From Bifidobacterium pseudolongum subsp. globosum (GTDB lineage Bacteria; Actinomycetota; Actinomycetes; Actinomycetales; Bifidobacteriaceae), in contig NZ_RYUH01000004.1 in the NCBI RefSeq assembly GCF_004155535.1, positions 124,001-188,000 of the forward strand: a stretch of DNA of 64,000 nucleotides. The letters run 5' to 3'. The translations under genes were made by a program, and so were the position numbers. Under the pieces are notes generated by a model that did no database searches, had not been told where the DNA came from, and worked only from the letters and a program-made list of their open reading frames with translations. This document shows, piece after piece, positions 52,430 to 61,887 of the stretch (position 1 is its first letter; each line of letters starts with the position of its first letter).

Positions 52430-53272
52430 TTATTCGCCGCTGCCGCTCGCATCGCGTTGCGTGGCGAGCAGGTCGCGCGCTTTGGCGTCGCCGCTCGCCA
52501 CGAGGTCGGTGAACAGGTCGGATGAGCTCACCGAGCGTGTCACGGCGTCGATGAGCTGCGCCTGCGAGGCGTGCGGTTTGGCGTAGGCGATGATGTTGCC
52601 GGTCACGCCGGCGGGTGAAAAGCCTGTCAGCCGTACGATCGGCGGATTCGTGTGGTCCATCAGGCCATGCGCGGACTCGTCGATTTTCGACAAAAGCTCA
52701 TTCGTCAGGCGCGTCGTGTCCACATTCGGTTTGGCGGTGAAGGGGATGGTGACGCTCGCCTCGTTGTGCGGGTCGAGTTTTTCGAGCAGCGTGGTGTTCA
52801 ACACCGAGTTCGGGATCATCATCAGGTTGCCATCGCGTTCGCGCACCACGGTCTGCCGCCATGTGACGTCCTGCACCTCGCCTGTGATGCCCGAGATGCG
52901 CACCATGTCTCCGGGCTGCAGCACATGCGAGAACATGAGCTGGAATCCGCCGATCGTATTGGCGATGGAATCCTTGAGTCCGAGGGAGACGGCGAAGCCG
53001 CCGATGCCGAGCGCGGTGAACAGCGTCATCGGGTTGATGCCGAACACCGGCTTGAGCACGATCATGGCGGCCACGGCCCAGATGAGCACGCGTGCGAGGT
53101 TGACGAAGATCGAGGCGTCGGGCATCTGTGTTTTCTCGAGCGCCTTGCGCAATGCGCGCGAGACGAGGCGGGCCGTCACATATGCGGCCGCGCAGACGAT
53201 GGCCAGAAAGATGATGCGCGACGAATGGCCTTTGAGCCAGTCCAAGGCTTGGTGCATATCCATGTGTTCCAT
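52430..53272 (-). CDS. MscS-family mechanosensitive channel
   Basis: 280 residues, ATG 53270-53272 with AGGAGTGG upstream. Three membrane segments; the pore helix region TALGIGGFAVSLGLKDSIAN is the MscS TM3 signature. The beta domain follows with LQPGDMVRISGITGEVQDV and NLMMIPNSVLNTTLLEKLD. It releases solutes on osmotic downshock. The TetR gene lies 80 bp upstream on the same strand. Confidence 0.9.
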   Translation of the reverse strand: MEHMDMHQALDWLKGHSSRIIFLAIVCAAAYVTARLVSRALRKALEKTQMPDASIFVNLARVLIWAVAAMIVLKPVFGINPMTLFTALGIGGFAVSLGLKDSIANTIGGFQLMFSHVLQPGDMVRISGITGEVQDVTWRQTVVRERDGNLMMIPNSVLNTTLLEKLDPHNEASVTIPFTAKPNVDTTRLTNELLSKIDESAHGLMDHTNPPIVRLTGFSPAGVTGNIIAYAKPHASQAQLIDAVTRSVSSSDLFTDLVASGDAKARDLLATQRDASGSGE

Positions 53273-53352
53273 ACCACTCCTGACGTGCGTGCGGGCGCCG
53301 CCGGGCGGGCGGCAGCCTCCATCATAGGGGGTGTGCGCAACCGGGTGCAGGG

Positions 53353-54033
53353 TCAGACGCGGTACGCCTCAAGGCCGGCGATCGCCGAATCCTTGCCGCC
53401 CAGGTGCGCGGAATCCAAGTACAGGCGCTCCCAGAAGCCGTCGGTGTCCTGACGCGACATCGACACATACAGCCCCATGGCCAGCACGGCCACGTCGCGG
53501 TCCTGCACTTCGCGCAACGTCACGGTGTGGCGCATGCTCGGCCAATGTGACAGGAGCGAGAGGATGCCGCCGACCGTGAAGTCGAGCAGCACCCGCTTCG
53601 TGTTGTTGATCGAGTTCGGCGTTTCGTCGAGCAGGCTCAGCAGCGTCAGGCGCATGAAGTCGCGCAGCGAGTCCACGAGATCGCGCGTGCTGTGGTCGCT
53701 CGTCAGCAGCGCCAGGCGGTCGATGTGTTGGATGTTCTCCGGCGAGGCGACCATCGACGAGCAGAACGTGTGCCAGACCACGAGCGGGTCGTCGTGCGAA
53801 TCCGGCACAGGTGGCAACGGCAGCCGTTCGATTTCGACCATGATCGCGGAGTCGGCGAGTTCGGGCAGGCCGGAGAAGTGGTAATAGAACGAGTTGCGGT
53901 TCACACGCGCCTCGTGCACCACGTCGGTCACGGTGATCTTGCCGAAGGGGCGGTCGGCGAGGAGCGTCCAGAAGGCGTTCTCCAATCGCTCCTTGGCGGG
54001 GAGAATCTCTGAATCGCGACGCGGCCTCGGCAT
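53353..54033 (-). CDS. TetR-family transcriptional regulator
   Basis: 226 residues, ATG 54031-54033 with GAAGGAGCGC upstream. The N-terminal helix-turn-helix spans about residues 12-60 (RLENAFWTLLADRPFGKITV, then DVVHEARVNRNSFYYHFSG), which fits TetR although the middle is less typical. The effector domain is unlike well-known members. It may control mscS downstream or the DUF2974 gene upstream. Confidence 0.83.
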   Translation of the reverse strand: MPRPRRDSEILPAKERLENAFWTLLADRPFGKITVTDVVHEARVNRNSFYYHFSGLPELADSAIMVEIERLPLPPVPDSHDDPLVVWHTFCSSMVASPENIQHIDRLALLTSDHSTRDLVDSLRDFMRLTLLSLLDETPNSINNTKRVLLDFTVGGILSLLSHWPSMRHTVTLREVQDRDVAVLAMGLYVSMSRQDTDGFWERLYLDSAHLGGKDSAIAGLEAYRV

Positions 54034-54172
54034 AATGCGCTCCTTCGTGAAAGGCCGACGGTTTGCGGCCCTTCGTACCGTTGCATGGTGTATCTGTGTT
54101 CTCAAGTCTATAAGCGCCGCGCCGATTCCGCCGCGACCATGGCTGCGGGCGAAAAGCCGCACATTTGGTCGA

Positions 54173-55378
54173 TTAGTGATGGAATGTGGCACCGGCGAAC
54201 ATCCACAGCGCCTGGTTGATGTATTTGCGTTCCTCGGCGCTCAGGCCCACATAGCTGCCCAGCATGCCGGGGATGATGCGCGGGCCGGCCGTCATCAGTT
54301 CGGTGATCGTGCCGTGGCCGGCGGAGGTGAGCACGCGGAACAGCGCCTCCACGCCGTGTTCCCGCTGGCGCTGCGTCATGCCGCTGAGCCACGAGTTCAT
54401 CGCCTCGGCGAAGGTCTGCGAAGCCGGCGTCACATCAGGCGCCCGCGCAAAACGGTCGCCGTGCATGAGCCATGTGTAGCAGGAATGCTGCATGAGGCCG
54501 TCGGCGTTCGATTCGACGACGATGCGCTGCGCGTGCGGCGAATGCGTGAGCAGCATGCCGATGATCGACCCGTCGGGGATCACACGCGTGATGCGGTGCA
54601 CCACGGTGCTGTATTCGTAGCTGTGGATCACCTCGGGGCTGAACCCGGGCCCGTCGAGCGTGTAGATGCGTGTGATGCGGTCCTTGACGGCGTCCGGGGC
54701 GTTCATGGCCGCGTAGATGGCCAGATTGCCGCCCTTGGAATGCCCGGTGAGGATGATGTCGCCGCCCCACAGCGAGCCCACACGCTCAAGATAGTCGGCG
54801 GCCTGCTTCTGGGCGGGCACCGGGTAGGTGAACGCCATGTTGAAGTCCTCTTTCCACCCGATGAGCGAATCGTCGGTGCCGCGGAACGCCACCACGAGCG
54901 TGCCGGTGGGCAGCAGGAACGTCATGGCCGCGAACTGCGTCTGCTGGCTCATGTCGAAGCGCTCGTCGGCGGCGTTGATGCGCGTGACGGCGAAGCGCGG
55001 GTTGTGCGCAATCGAACGGTAGAACTGGCGCGGTGTGCCCGCCGGTATAAATCCGGCGTGCTCCTCGAGATACGGGTGGTGCTCTTCGTACAGCGTCAGC
55101 TCCTGCTCCACCTGCCGCATCGTGGGGCCGCTGAACGGCACGCGCACAAGCGCCTGCGCCGAAGCCACCGGGTGCCGCCAGTCAAAGGAATGCACGCGCC
55201 GCGACAGCGAGCCATAGCGCGCCATAAGCGACTTGAGGCGCGGCACCGACGGCGGGATCCGGTCGTAGCTGAGCAGCGCGAACACGAGCGCGTCGGCCGT
55301 CTGGAACGGGAACTCGGTGAAGTCCCGCGTCTGCGTGCGCGCATAATCGAGAATCGTGCTCGTGTGCTGCTCCTCCAC
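54173..55378 (-). CDS. DUF2974 (Mbeg1-like) lipase-fold protein
   Basis: 401 residues from GTG 55376-55378, chosen because GGGAG lies five bases upstream; GTG 55391-55393 would add five residues. The alpha/beta-hydrolase nucleophile elbow is LTGHSKGGNLAIYAA, preceded by TLVVAFRGTDDSLIGWKEDF. The aspartate follows in YTLDGPGFSPEVI and a His is likely in MQHSCYTWLMHGDRF. No signal peptide. Substrate unknown; the family occurs widely in Gram-positive gut bacteria. Confidence 0.85.
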   Translation of the reverse strand: MEEQHTSTILDYARTQTRDFTEFPFQTADALVFALLSYDRIPPSVPRLKSLMARYGSLSRRVHSFDWRHPVASAQALVRVPFSGPTMRQVEQELTLYEEHHPYLEEHAGFIPAGTPRQFYRSIAHNPRFAVTRINAADERFDMSQQTQFAAMTFLLPTGTLVVAFRGTDDSLIGWKEDFNMAFTYPVPAQKQAADYLERVGSLWGGDIILTGHSKGGNLAIYAAMNAPDAVKDRITRIYTLDGPGFSPEVIHSYEYSTVVHRITRVIPDGSIIGMLLTHSPHAQRIVVESNADGLMQHSCYTWLMHGDRFARAPDVTPASQTFAEAMNSWLSGMTQRQREHGVEALFRVLTSAGHGTITELMTAGPRIIPGMLGSYVGLSAEERKYINQALWMFAGATFHH

Positions 55379-55480
55379 GTATGCTCCCGTCACTCAAGCG
55401 GGCACCGGGTGGCGCGCCGCGTTCGTCTCAATTCTAGGGGACGGCGGGCGGGTGCGCGGGCATTCAGCTGCTGGGCGTGC

Positions 55481-56671
55481 TCAGCGGCCGTAGCGCTCGC
55501 GCATGAACTGCTCGAGCCGCTCGATTGCGCGCTCGAGATGATCCGTCTCCATGCAGTACGACAGGCGCAGGTGCCCCGGCACGCCGAACGAATCGGACGG
55601 CACCATGAACAGGTCGTATTCCATCGCCTGCTCGCAGAACTCCATCGCGTCGGGGTTGGGTGACTGCGGAAAGATGTAGAACGTGCCGCCCGGCTTCTCC
55701 ACCGTGAACCCGAGCCGCACGAGCGCGCCGTACAGCAGCTCCATGTTGCGCTCGTACACGGCGAGGTCGCTCGTCTTGTCGATCACGCGCGCTACGGCGA
55801 GCTGCATGCTCGACGACGGGCAGTTGTGCCCGATCGTGCGGCTGATCTGCGCGAACATCGGCACCAACAGCTCGGCGTGCTCGGCGCGCGGATTGACCGC
55901 CACGTACCCGATGCGCTCGCCGGGCAGCGAAAGCGCCTTCGAGAACGAATAGCACGTGAGTGTGTTCGCGTAGAAGCGCGCGGGGTAAGGCTGCTCGGCG
56001 CCGCCGAACATGATCTCGCGGTACGGCTCGTCGCTGATCAGGAAGAGGCTGTGGCCCCACTCGCGCTCGCGCTCCTCGAGGACCTGCGCGAGCCGGCGTA
56101 GCGTCTGCTCGGAATAGACGGCGCCCGAAGGGTTGTTCGGCGTGTTGATGAGCACAGCCGCCACGCGCGGGTTCAGCGCGCGCTCAAACGCGTCGAAATC
56201 GATCTGGAAATGCGCGGTGTCGGCCGGCACCACAGTCAGTGTGGCGCCCGTGCCCGCCACATACGGCTGGTATTCGGGGAAGTACGGCGCGAACGTGATG
56301 ATCTCGCTGCCCGGCTTGGTCACCGCACGGAACGCGTGCGCGAGCGCCGCGGTCGCGCCGGCGGTGGGGAAGATGTGCGCGGGCGTGTAGTCCATGCCGA
56401 AGCGGCGGTTGAGCGAATCGGCGATCGCGCCGCGCACCGACTCGATGCCGACGGACGGGCTGTAGCCGTGTAGCGCGTACGGCGCCTGCGTCTCGTAGAG
56501 GTCGATCATGGCGCGCGTGAACTCCGGCGCGCATGGCACGCTCGGATTGCCGAGCGAGAAGTCGAAGACCTCGCTTGCGCCGATCTGCGCACGGCGGGCG
56601 CTTGCGCGTTCGCCGATCATGCGGATCACGGATTTGCCGTTGAGCATGGCTTGGTATGTTGCGTTGATCAT
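55481..56671 (-). CDS. class I/II aminotransferase (aspartate-aminotransferase-like)
   Basis: 396 residues, ATG 56669-56671. Fold type I PLP enzyme: LINTPNNPSGAVYS, DEPYREIMFGGAE, and the PLP lysine in YSFSKALSLPGERIGY. C-terminal Arg in GVPGHLRLSYCM binds the substrate carboxylate. Aspartate aminotransferase is the nearest guess; related enzymes use other amino acids. Confidence 0.88.
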   Translation of the reverse strand: MINATYQAMLNGKSVIRMIGERASARRAQIGASEVFDFSLGNPSVPCAPEFTRAMIDLYETQAPYALHGYSPSVGIESVRGAIADSLNRRFGMDYTPAHIFPTAGATAALAHAFRAVTKPGSEIITFAPYFPEYQPYVAGTGATLTVVPADTAHFQIDFDAFERALNPRVAAVLINTPNNPSGAVYSEQTLRRLAQVLEEREREWGHSLFLISDEPYREIMFGGAEQPYPARFYANTLTCYSFSKALSLPGERIGYVAVNPRAEHAELLVPMFAQISRTIGHNCPSSSMQLAVARVIDKTSDLAVYERNMELLYGALVRLGFTVEKPGGTFYIFPQSPNPDAMEFCEQAMEYDLFMVPSDSFGVPGHLRLSYCMETDHLERAIERLEQFMRERYGR

Positions 56672-56750
56672 GGGGTCTTCTCCTGTTCGCCCGGGGCTGC
56701 GCCACTGCCACTACCGTAGCGCATGCGCGCACCGGCGCCTGTGACGGCGT

Positions 56751-57584
56751 TCACTTGGTGTTGGTGTGCGCATGGCGTGCGCGGTCGAATTGCGCGCGCA
56801 CTTCGGCGAGCAGGCCTTCGCCGTGCTCGGTGCGCATGCCGGGATAGGCGCGGATCAGGCGGCGCTGCTGCCAGTCGAACAGGTGCGCCACGTGCGCGGC
56901 GAGCGCCTCGCCGTCGGTCTGCGCGCGTGCGGCGATCTGCGCGCACGCGGTGGTGATGCGCGTCTCGGCCGAACCGATGCGCTTGTCGGCGGCGGTGATG
57001 CCGACGTCGATGTGCGCGATGCCGCGCGCTTTGAGCGCCTTGATGTCCTGCTCGGCGTGCCCGAGGCGGCTGTTGAGGCTCGTCAGTCCGGCGAGCGTGA
57101 CGGCGGCGTCGGCGAGCAGTACGACGAGCAGCGTCACGGCGAGAATCGTGATGGTGCGCGGGTCGATCGCGTCGAGCATATCCATGACGTGCGGCTGCAC
57201 CCACAGTTTGACCACGGTGCAGCCGGCGGCGAAGAAGAGGAACCCGTTGAGGTAGACGCGCCCGTTGAGGTTGAACGGTTTGCCCGAATAGTCCCACAGC
57301 CGCATGTGGAAGAGCTTTTCGATGGCCCACGACGTGAAGTATTCGAGCGTGCAGCACAGTACGCCGCTGCTGAGGAAGATCGCGACGACCGAATGTTCGC
57401 CGGGCAGCGCGTAGATCGCCAGCAGCGCGCCGAAGCCGTAGATGGGGCAGATGGGGCCGTTGAGGATGCCGCGGTCCACGAACCGCTTCTTCATGACGAT
57501 GTTGAGTACGGTCTCCCACAGCCAGCCCACGAAGCTGTACAGCAGGAACCACAGGAAAACTTTTTCGAGTGCGAGCCAAGTCAT
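56751..57584 (-). CDS. putative ABC transporter permease, CmpB-like
   Basis: 277 residues from ATG 57582-57584 (a longer frame exists but adds a non-family leader). About six hydrophobic segments; motifs VGWLWETVLNIVMKKRFVDR and GILNGPICPIYGFGALL are the PF06541 (ABC_trans_CmpB) signature. The C-terminal 110 residues are helical and soluble, with coiled-coil tendency. No ATPase gene is next to it. Function not established. Confidence 0.8.
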   Translation of the reverse strand: MTWLALEKVFLWFLLYSFVGWLWETVLNIVMKKRFVDRGILNGPICPIYGFGALLAIYALPGEHSVVAIFLSSGVLCCTLEYFTSWAIEKLFHMRLWDYSGKPFNLNGRVYLNGFLFFAAGCTVVKLWVQPHVMDMLDAIDPRTITILAVTLLVVLLADAAVTLAGLTSLNSRLGHAEQDIKALKARGIAHIDVGITAADKRIGSAETRITTACAQIAARAQTDGEALAAHVAHLFDWQQRRLIRAYPGMRTEHGEGLLAEVRAQFDRARHAHTNTK

Positions 57585-57821
57585 GCCGCCAACGCTACCG
57601 CATGCCCGCGGCGGGCATGTTCTGCAATCGTGGTCATTGGTGTGGTTGCACGGTGGAATGGGGCTCGACGCCACCGTGCCGGCGTGTTACAGTGCAACAA
57701 CATGCCGCTTTGTCGGGTGGGCCCCACCCGTGCAGCGAGCCGTGCAACGAGGAACGGCATGAGGCGCGGTGCCCCGCGCCTGCGGCCGGATGGAATGGAA
57801 CAGAACCAGGAGAGAGATTTT

Positions 57822-60284
57822 ATGGAACAGAACGTCTACAGGTTGCCACTGCTTTCGCACGCCACGGCGCTCGGCACGCTGCCGGGCCAGCCGATCGACG
57901 CCTCGTACAGCCTGGTCAAGGACCTGGACCAGCCCAAGGGCGGCCTCGGGTATGTGGCGCAGGTCGTGGGGCGCCGCAAGGTGCAGGTGTTGGCGTGGAT
58001 CAGCGAAGACATGAAGGTGTTCCCCACGGCCCAGACGCTTACAAGCGAACCGGACGGCCGCGGCGAACTGCATTTCGACCCGTGGACCGACACCCCGAAC
58101 TCGGGCGCCGTGCGCGTGCAGAGCTCCGACGGCTTCGACCGCACCATCACGATCGGCGAATATGCGGTGGATGGCGGCACGGCATGGCTCACCGCCTGCA
58201 CGGAGAACCTCGGCGCATACCGCGAAGGCAAGCACCCGCTTGCCGTGCTGATCGCCGCGTGCTGGATCGGCGCATGCCTTGTGCCGCGCCTCGCTGGCAA
58301 GACGGTGGGCGCCGGTGCCGGCCGCATCAGCGAACTGTTCCGCGACATGATGGACAAGCCGCTGCCCGACGGGCTCGACGAGATCATCTGGCGCGGCACC
58401 ACGAACAACGCCGGACAGTCCTCGGTGTTCGAACGCTTCGCCGCGCGCCAGCTCGTGGAGGCCGGCGCCGGGCAGATCCGCCAGATCGAAGGCGAGCATC
58501 CGCTCAGCGTGATCCGGCTCGACTCGACTGACATGTTCTGGATGCGCTTCGACGATGACGAGATCGAAGGACTGCAGCGCGACTTGGTGCTTGGTGTGGA
58601 GGCTGCGCTCAACCGCCTGTCGTTCGTGGACCTCGACGCGCGTGGCCACGACAACGGCATGGGCCTTGTCTCCACGTTCACCGAGGAGGAGTGCTTCCAA
58701 TCCGCCATGCGCTCGATGCACATGTGGGCCACGCACGCGAAGTTCGTGCAGCAGGAGGCCACGGTGGAGAACCCGGAGCAGACCGTGCGCGGCACGAAAG
58801 CGGCGCGCGGTGGCGCATGGGACGTGATGACGCGCTTCATCGCGATCTGCGAGCGCCTCAAGCTGCCGTTCCGCCTCGAGTACCTGTGCGACGTGGACCC
58901 GAAGAGCGGGCAGATGGCGGTCACGTTCAGCGTGCCCACCGCGTCGATGATGCCGGGGTCGGACTTCGTGGGTGGCCAGTGGGTCGACATGCGCGCCCAA
59001 CGCGCGGGTCGTGCGGCGTCGTACGCGCTGCGCCTTGCGGGCCTGCTCGCACAGGCCGCGTTCACGACCGGCGCGCGCGTCACGTCGGTCGACGTGACCG
59101 GTCGCCTCGGCTCGCTGAGTGGCCAGCCTGTGCTCTCGCTCGGCTTCGACCGCAGCCCGTTCCAGATGGGCGTGCAGCCGGCGTATGTCAGCGGCCGGTT
59201 CGACGACGCGGCGCAAGACAACGATCCGGCGGCGATCGTGCAGATGCTGCAGCCGGCACGCCACGCGTTGCGCTTCGGCGCCGACCGTGGCCTCATGCCG
59301 GTCGAGCCGCTGCCGTTGCCGAAGGCGCTCGTGCGCCAGCATGTGCCGCTGTGGAAGGACAAGCGCGAACTGCCCGACGACATCAAGACGCTTGTGCGCG
59401 CCGACTACGCGTACGAACTCGACGTGATGCACGACGACTGCGTGGTCAAGGGCCCCGAGATCTGGGACATCGTGAACCAGAACGAGGATTCGCCGGTGAC
59501 CGCCATGTTCGAGGTCGAATCCGCGCTGATGCAGATCGAGAGCGCCGAGAAGGACCATGGCGACCGCAAGCCGTTGTATTGCGAGCACCCGCTCATGCGA
59601 CTGCTCATGGTGAATGTGGAAGGCAAGGCGACCGACCGCTACTGGAAGCTGCCCGACGCCGTGTACAACGCGCACGGCGCGCTCAGCCGTCTCAACCGCG
59701 AACTGGGCGAACGCGACAAGGCGGTGGCCCATTCCGAGGAGATGATGCGACTGGCGCCGACGACCGCGCGCGGCGCCATCGAGCTTTCGCTCGACTACAC
59801 CGATGTCGGCGAGGACTACGCGGGGTCGGCGGATGCGCTCATCCGTGGCCTCAAGACCGCGCTCATGCCGATCGACGTGGGCTTCATGTATTACCGCTTG
59901 GGGTATGCACTGTGGAAGACCAACAGCCACAAGGCCGGTCTGGCGTGCTACGCGATGGTGCTTTCGATGCCCGAGGGCCCGTTCCACGACAGGAGCCGTG
60001 ACGAGGCGAACCAGCTGCTCGCCGAGATGGGCGAGGAGGAGCTGCCGGACCGCGACCGCGCCGAGCAGACGCTGCGCGCGGCCGGCATTCCGGTGGCGCC
60101 GCCGCTCGCGCTGCTCGAACAGCTCGCCAAGGTGGCGATCATGCTCGTGGACGCGGGCTTCCCGCTCGCGGCCGACGAGGCTGTGTGGCTGCTCGGCATC
60201 ATGCAGCCGGCCGATGTGCTGCCGGCGCTGCGCCGCAGCCTGCGGTGGGGCGCCGCCGGCATCACCCCGGACAGCGACGAGTGA
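57822..60284 (+). CDS. large tetratricopeptide-like protein, function unknown
   Basis: 820 residues from ATG 57822 with AGGAG upstream; ATG 57792 would add ten residues that repeat MEQN. The frame stays open antisense to the CmpB gene upstream, which is not coding. No signal peptide or membrane segment. The C-terminal third has TPR-like helices (YNAHGALSRLNRELGERDKA, YYRLGYALWKTNSHKAGLAC). The N-terminal 550 residues match no family I recognise. Highly GC-biased like housekeeping genes, so probably conserved in the genus. Confidence 0.8.
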   Translation: MEQNVYRLPLLSHATALGTLPGQPIDASYSLVKDLDQPKGGLGYVAQVVGRRKVQVLAWISEDMKVFPTAQTLTSEPDGRGELHFDPWTDTPNSGAVRVQSSDGFDRTITIGEYAVDGGTAWLTACTENLGAYREGKHPLAVLIAACWIGACLVPRLAGKTVGAGAGRISELFRDMMDKPLPDGLDEIIWRGTTNNAGQSSVFERFAARQLVEAGAGQIRQIEGEHPLSVIRLDSTDMFWMRFDDDEIEGLQRDLVLGVEAALNRLSFVDLDARGHDNGMGLVSTFTEEECFQSAMRSMHMWATHAKFVQQEATVENPEQTVRGTKAARGGAWDVMTRFIAICERLKLPFRLEYLCDVDPKSGQMAVTFSVPTASMMPGSDFVGGQWVDMRAQRAGRAASYALRLAGLLAQAAFTTGARVTSVDVTGRLGSLSGQPVLSLGFDRSPFQMGVQPAYVSGRFDDAAQDNDPAAIVQMLQPARHALRFGADRGLMPVEPLPLPKALVRQHVPLWKDKRELPDDIKTLVRADYAYELDVMHDDCVVKGPEIWDIVNQNEDSPVTAMFEVESALMQIESAEKDHGDRKPLYCEHPLMRLLMVNVEGKATDRYWKLPDAVYNAHGALSRLNRELGERDKAVAHSEEMMRLAPTTARGAIELSLDYTDVGEDYAGSADALIRGLKTALMPIDVGFMYYRLGYALWKTNSHKAGLACYAMVLSMPEGPFHDRSRDEANQLLAEMGEEELPDRDRAEQTLRAAGIPVAPPLALLEQLAKVAIMLVDAGFPLAADEAVWLLGIMQPADVLPALRRSLRWGAAGITPDSDE

Positions 60285-61337
60285 TCAGTCCTTCTTCGGT
60301 GTGGTGAGGGCGTCCGACACCAGTTTGGCGGCCTCATCGTACGTGGGGCAGAACGGGATGCCCGCGTGGTTGTGCTCGATCGCGAGCGAGGCGGCGGCGT
60401 TCGCGATCTGCACCGCGCTTTCCAGGTCCCACCCTTCGGCGAGCAGCGCGCACAGTGCGCCCGTGTGCGCGGGGCCGGCGGAGCGGATGTGCGTGGCCTT
60501 CGTGGGGAAGCCATCGATGTGCTCCATGCCCCGGCCGTGCTGGTGCACCCAGGCGCCGCGTGCGCCGGCGCGCAGCACGACAGGCGCACGCAGCGCCTCG
60601 CCGAGCGCCTCGCACAGCGCGTGCATCGACTCGTCGAAGCCGGCGTTCACGCGCATCGTGGCGCTTTCGTCGAAGGTCACGCCCAGGCGGTAGGCGAGTG
60701 TGCGCGCCTCCTGCCGGTTCATCGACCAGATGGGGCGCGTGAGCACGAGGTTCTCGAGCAGCTGGTCGTTGACGAGCCGCAGCGTGTTCGTGGGGTTGAT
60801 GACGATGCGGAATTCGCGCCCCTGCGGGCGGCACTGCGGCTGCTGGATGAACGCGTTGACGGCGAGCGACGACTCGTTCATCAGCGCATTGCCGCTGATG
60901 TGCACCACGTCGCCGCGCTGCGGGCGCACATGCGCGAACACGCTGGGGTCGCCGTGCGCTTCGGCGCCATGGTGTGCCACATACGACTTCTGCATGCCGT
61001 CGGTCAGTACGATGCGGAACCCGTTGTCTTGGTTCGGCCTGGTGGGGCCGGTGTGCAGGATGTGCGAGCGGCGCAGCGAATCGCGCAGCATCGTGGACCA
61101 CGGGCCGGTGCCCATGATGCTCGCCAGTTCGGTGCGCGCGCCCATGCGGCTCGCCGCCTGCAGCACATGGAAACTGCCGCTTGCCGATTTGGTCACCGAA
61201 GGGGCGTTCGTGAACTCGCCCGGCTGCGGCATCTCCTGCACATGCATGGTGATGTCGACCCAGATCTGGCCCACCGAGATGACCGTTGGTTCATGGTCGC
61301 GCTGTGCGCGTATCTTATGCAGGATGTCGCTGAGCAT
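60285..61337 (-). CDS. PfkB-family carbohydrate kinase-like protein with altered catalytic motif
   Basis: 350 residues, ATG 61335-61337 with GGAAGG upstream. N-terminal VISVGQIWVDITMHVQEMPQ and GSFHVLQAASRMGARTEL are the ribokinase sugar-binding part; VVLRAGARGAWVHQHG is the late domain. The usual DTxGAGD motif with the catalytic Asp reads SAGPAHTGAL here (about 60453-60485), so the base is absent. It may be a non-catalytic or re-purposed member. Its stop directly abuts the TPR gene stop (TGATCA). Confidence 0.82.
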   Translation of the reverse strand: MLSDILHKIRAQRDHEPTVISVGQIWVDITMHVQEMPQPGEFTNAPSVTKSASGSFHVLQAASRMGARTELASIMGTGPWSTMLRDSLRRSHILHTGPTRPNQDNGFRIVLTDGMQKSYVAHHGAEAHGDPSVFAHVRPQRGDVVHISGNALMNESSLAVNAFIQQPQCRPQGREFRIVINPTNTLRLVNDQLLENLVLTRPIWSMNRQEARTLAYRLGVTFDESATMRVNAGFDESMHALCEALGEALRAPVVLRAGARGAWVHQHGRGMEHIDGFPTKATHIRSAGPAHTGALCALLAEGWDLESAVQIANAAASLAIEHNHAGIPFCPTYDEAAKLVSDALTTPKKD

Positions 61338-61500
61338 GTGCGTTGGGTTCCTTCCCTGAAAATTCCCGACCGGCCCCGCAATGCATCGACGCTGATGGGT
61401 GTGGCGCATCACGGTTAGCACGATTGTAGACCGTGTTTGCGGGGAATTGCCTGAAAACGGTGTCAAACCGCGCCCGTGCAGCGCCATAAGCGAGCGGGTG

Positions 61501-61529
61501 TTGCGTTGTCCGTGGCCCGGTTGTACTAT
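61501..61529 (+). promoter_or_regulatory. candidate rpmB promoter
   Basis: TTGCGT (61501-61506), a 17-bp spacer and TACTAT (61524-61529), about 95 bp before the rpmB start. Confidence 0.5.
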
Positions 61530-61624
61530 TGGGAAGTTGTGTGTATTGGTGCATGCCCTTTTTTGGGCGCGTGCGCGAGTGCACAGACTTGCAAGTCTAT
61601 AGAAGTAATTGTAGGGAGTCCATT

Positions 61625-61822
61625 ATGGCAGCTCGTTGTGCAGTGTGCGGCAAGGGACCGCAGACCGGTTACACCGTTTCGCACTCGCATATTCGTACCA
61701 AGCGCCGCTTCCTGCCGAACCTGCAGCCGGTGCGCACCACCGTGGACGGCCAGAACGTCCGCGTGCGCGTGTGCGCGAAATGCCTCAAGGCAGGCAAGGT
61801 TCAGCGTGTGAGCGCTGTCTGA
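61625..61822 (+). CDS. rpmB: 50S ribosomal protein L28
   Basis: 65 residues from ATG 61625 with GGGAGTCC upstream. [32 protein letters not shown] and [13 protein letters not shown] carry two CxxC pairs, the zinc-binding form of L28. A perfect terminator follows. Confidence 0.97.
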   Translation: MAARCAVCGKGPQTGYTVSHSHIRTKRRFLPNLQPVRTTVDGQNVRVRVCAKCLKAGKVQRVSAV

Positions 61823-61838
61823 TATGCGCAGACGACCA

Positions 61839-61873
61839 CAACCCCGGTGAGCTATGCTCCCGGGGTTGTTTTT
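61839..61873 (+). terminator. rpmB terminator
   Basis: ACAACCCCGG and CCGGGGTTGT pair around a 10-nt loop, followed by TTTTTGT. 16 bp after the rpmB stop. Confidence 0.88.
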
Positions 61874-61887
61874 GTACAATGGACCGC

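Noticed and set aside
56766-57821. Upstream extension of the TPR protein frame
   Set aside because: Antisense to the CmpB gene; the ATG at 57822 has a proper AGGAG site.
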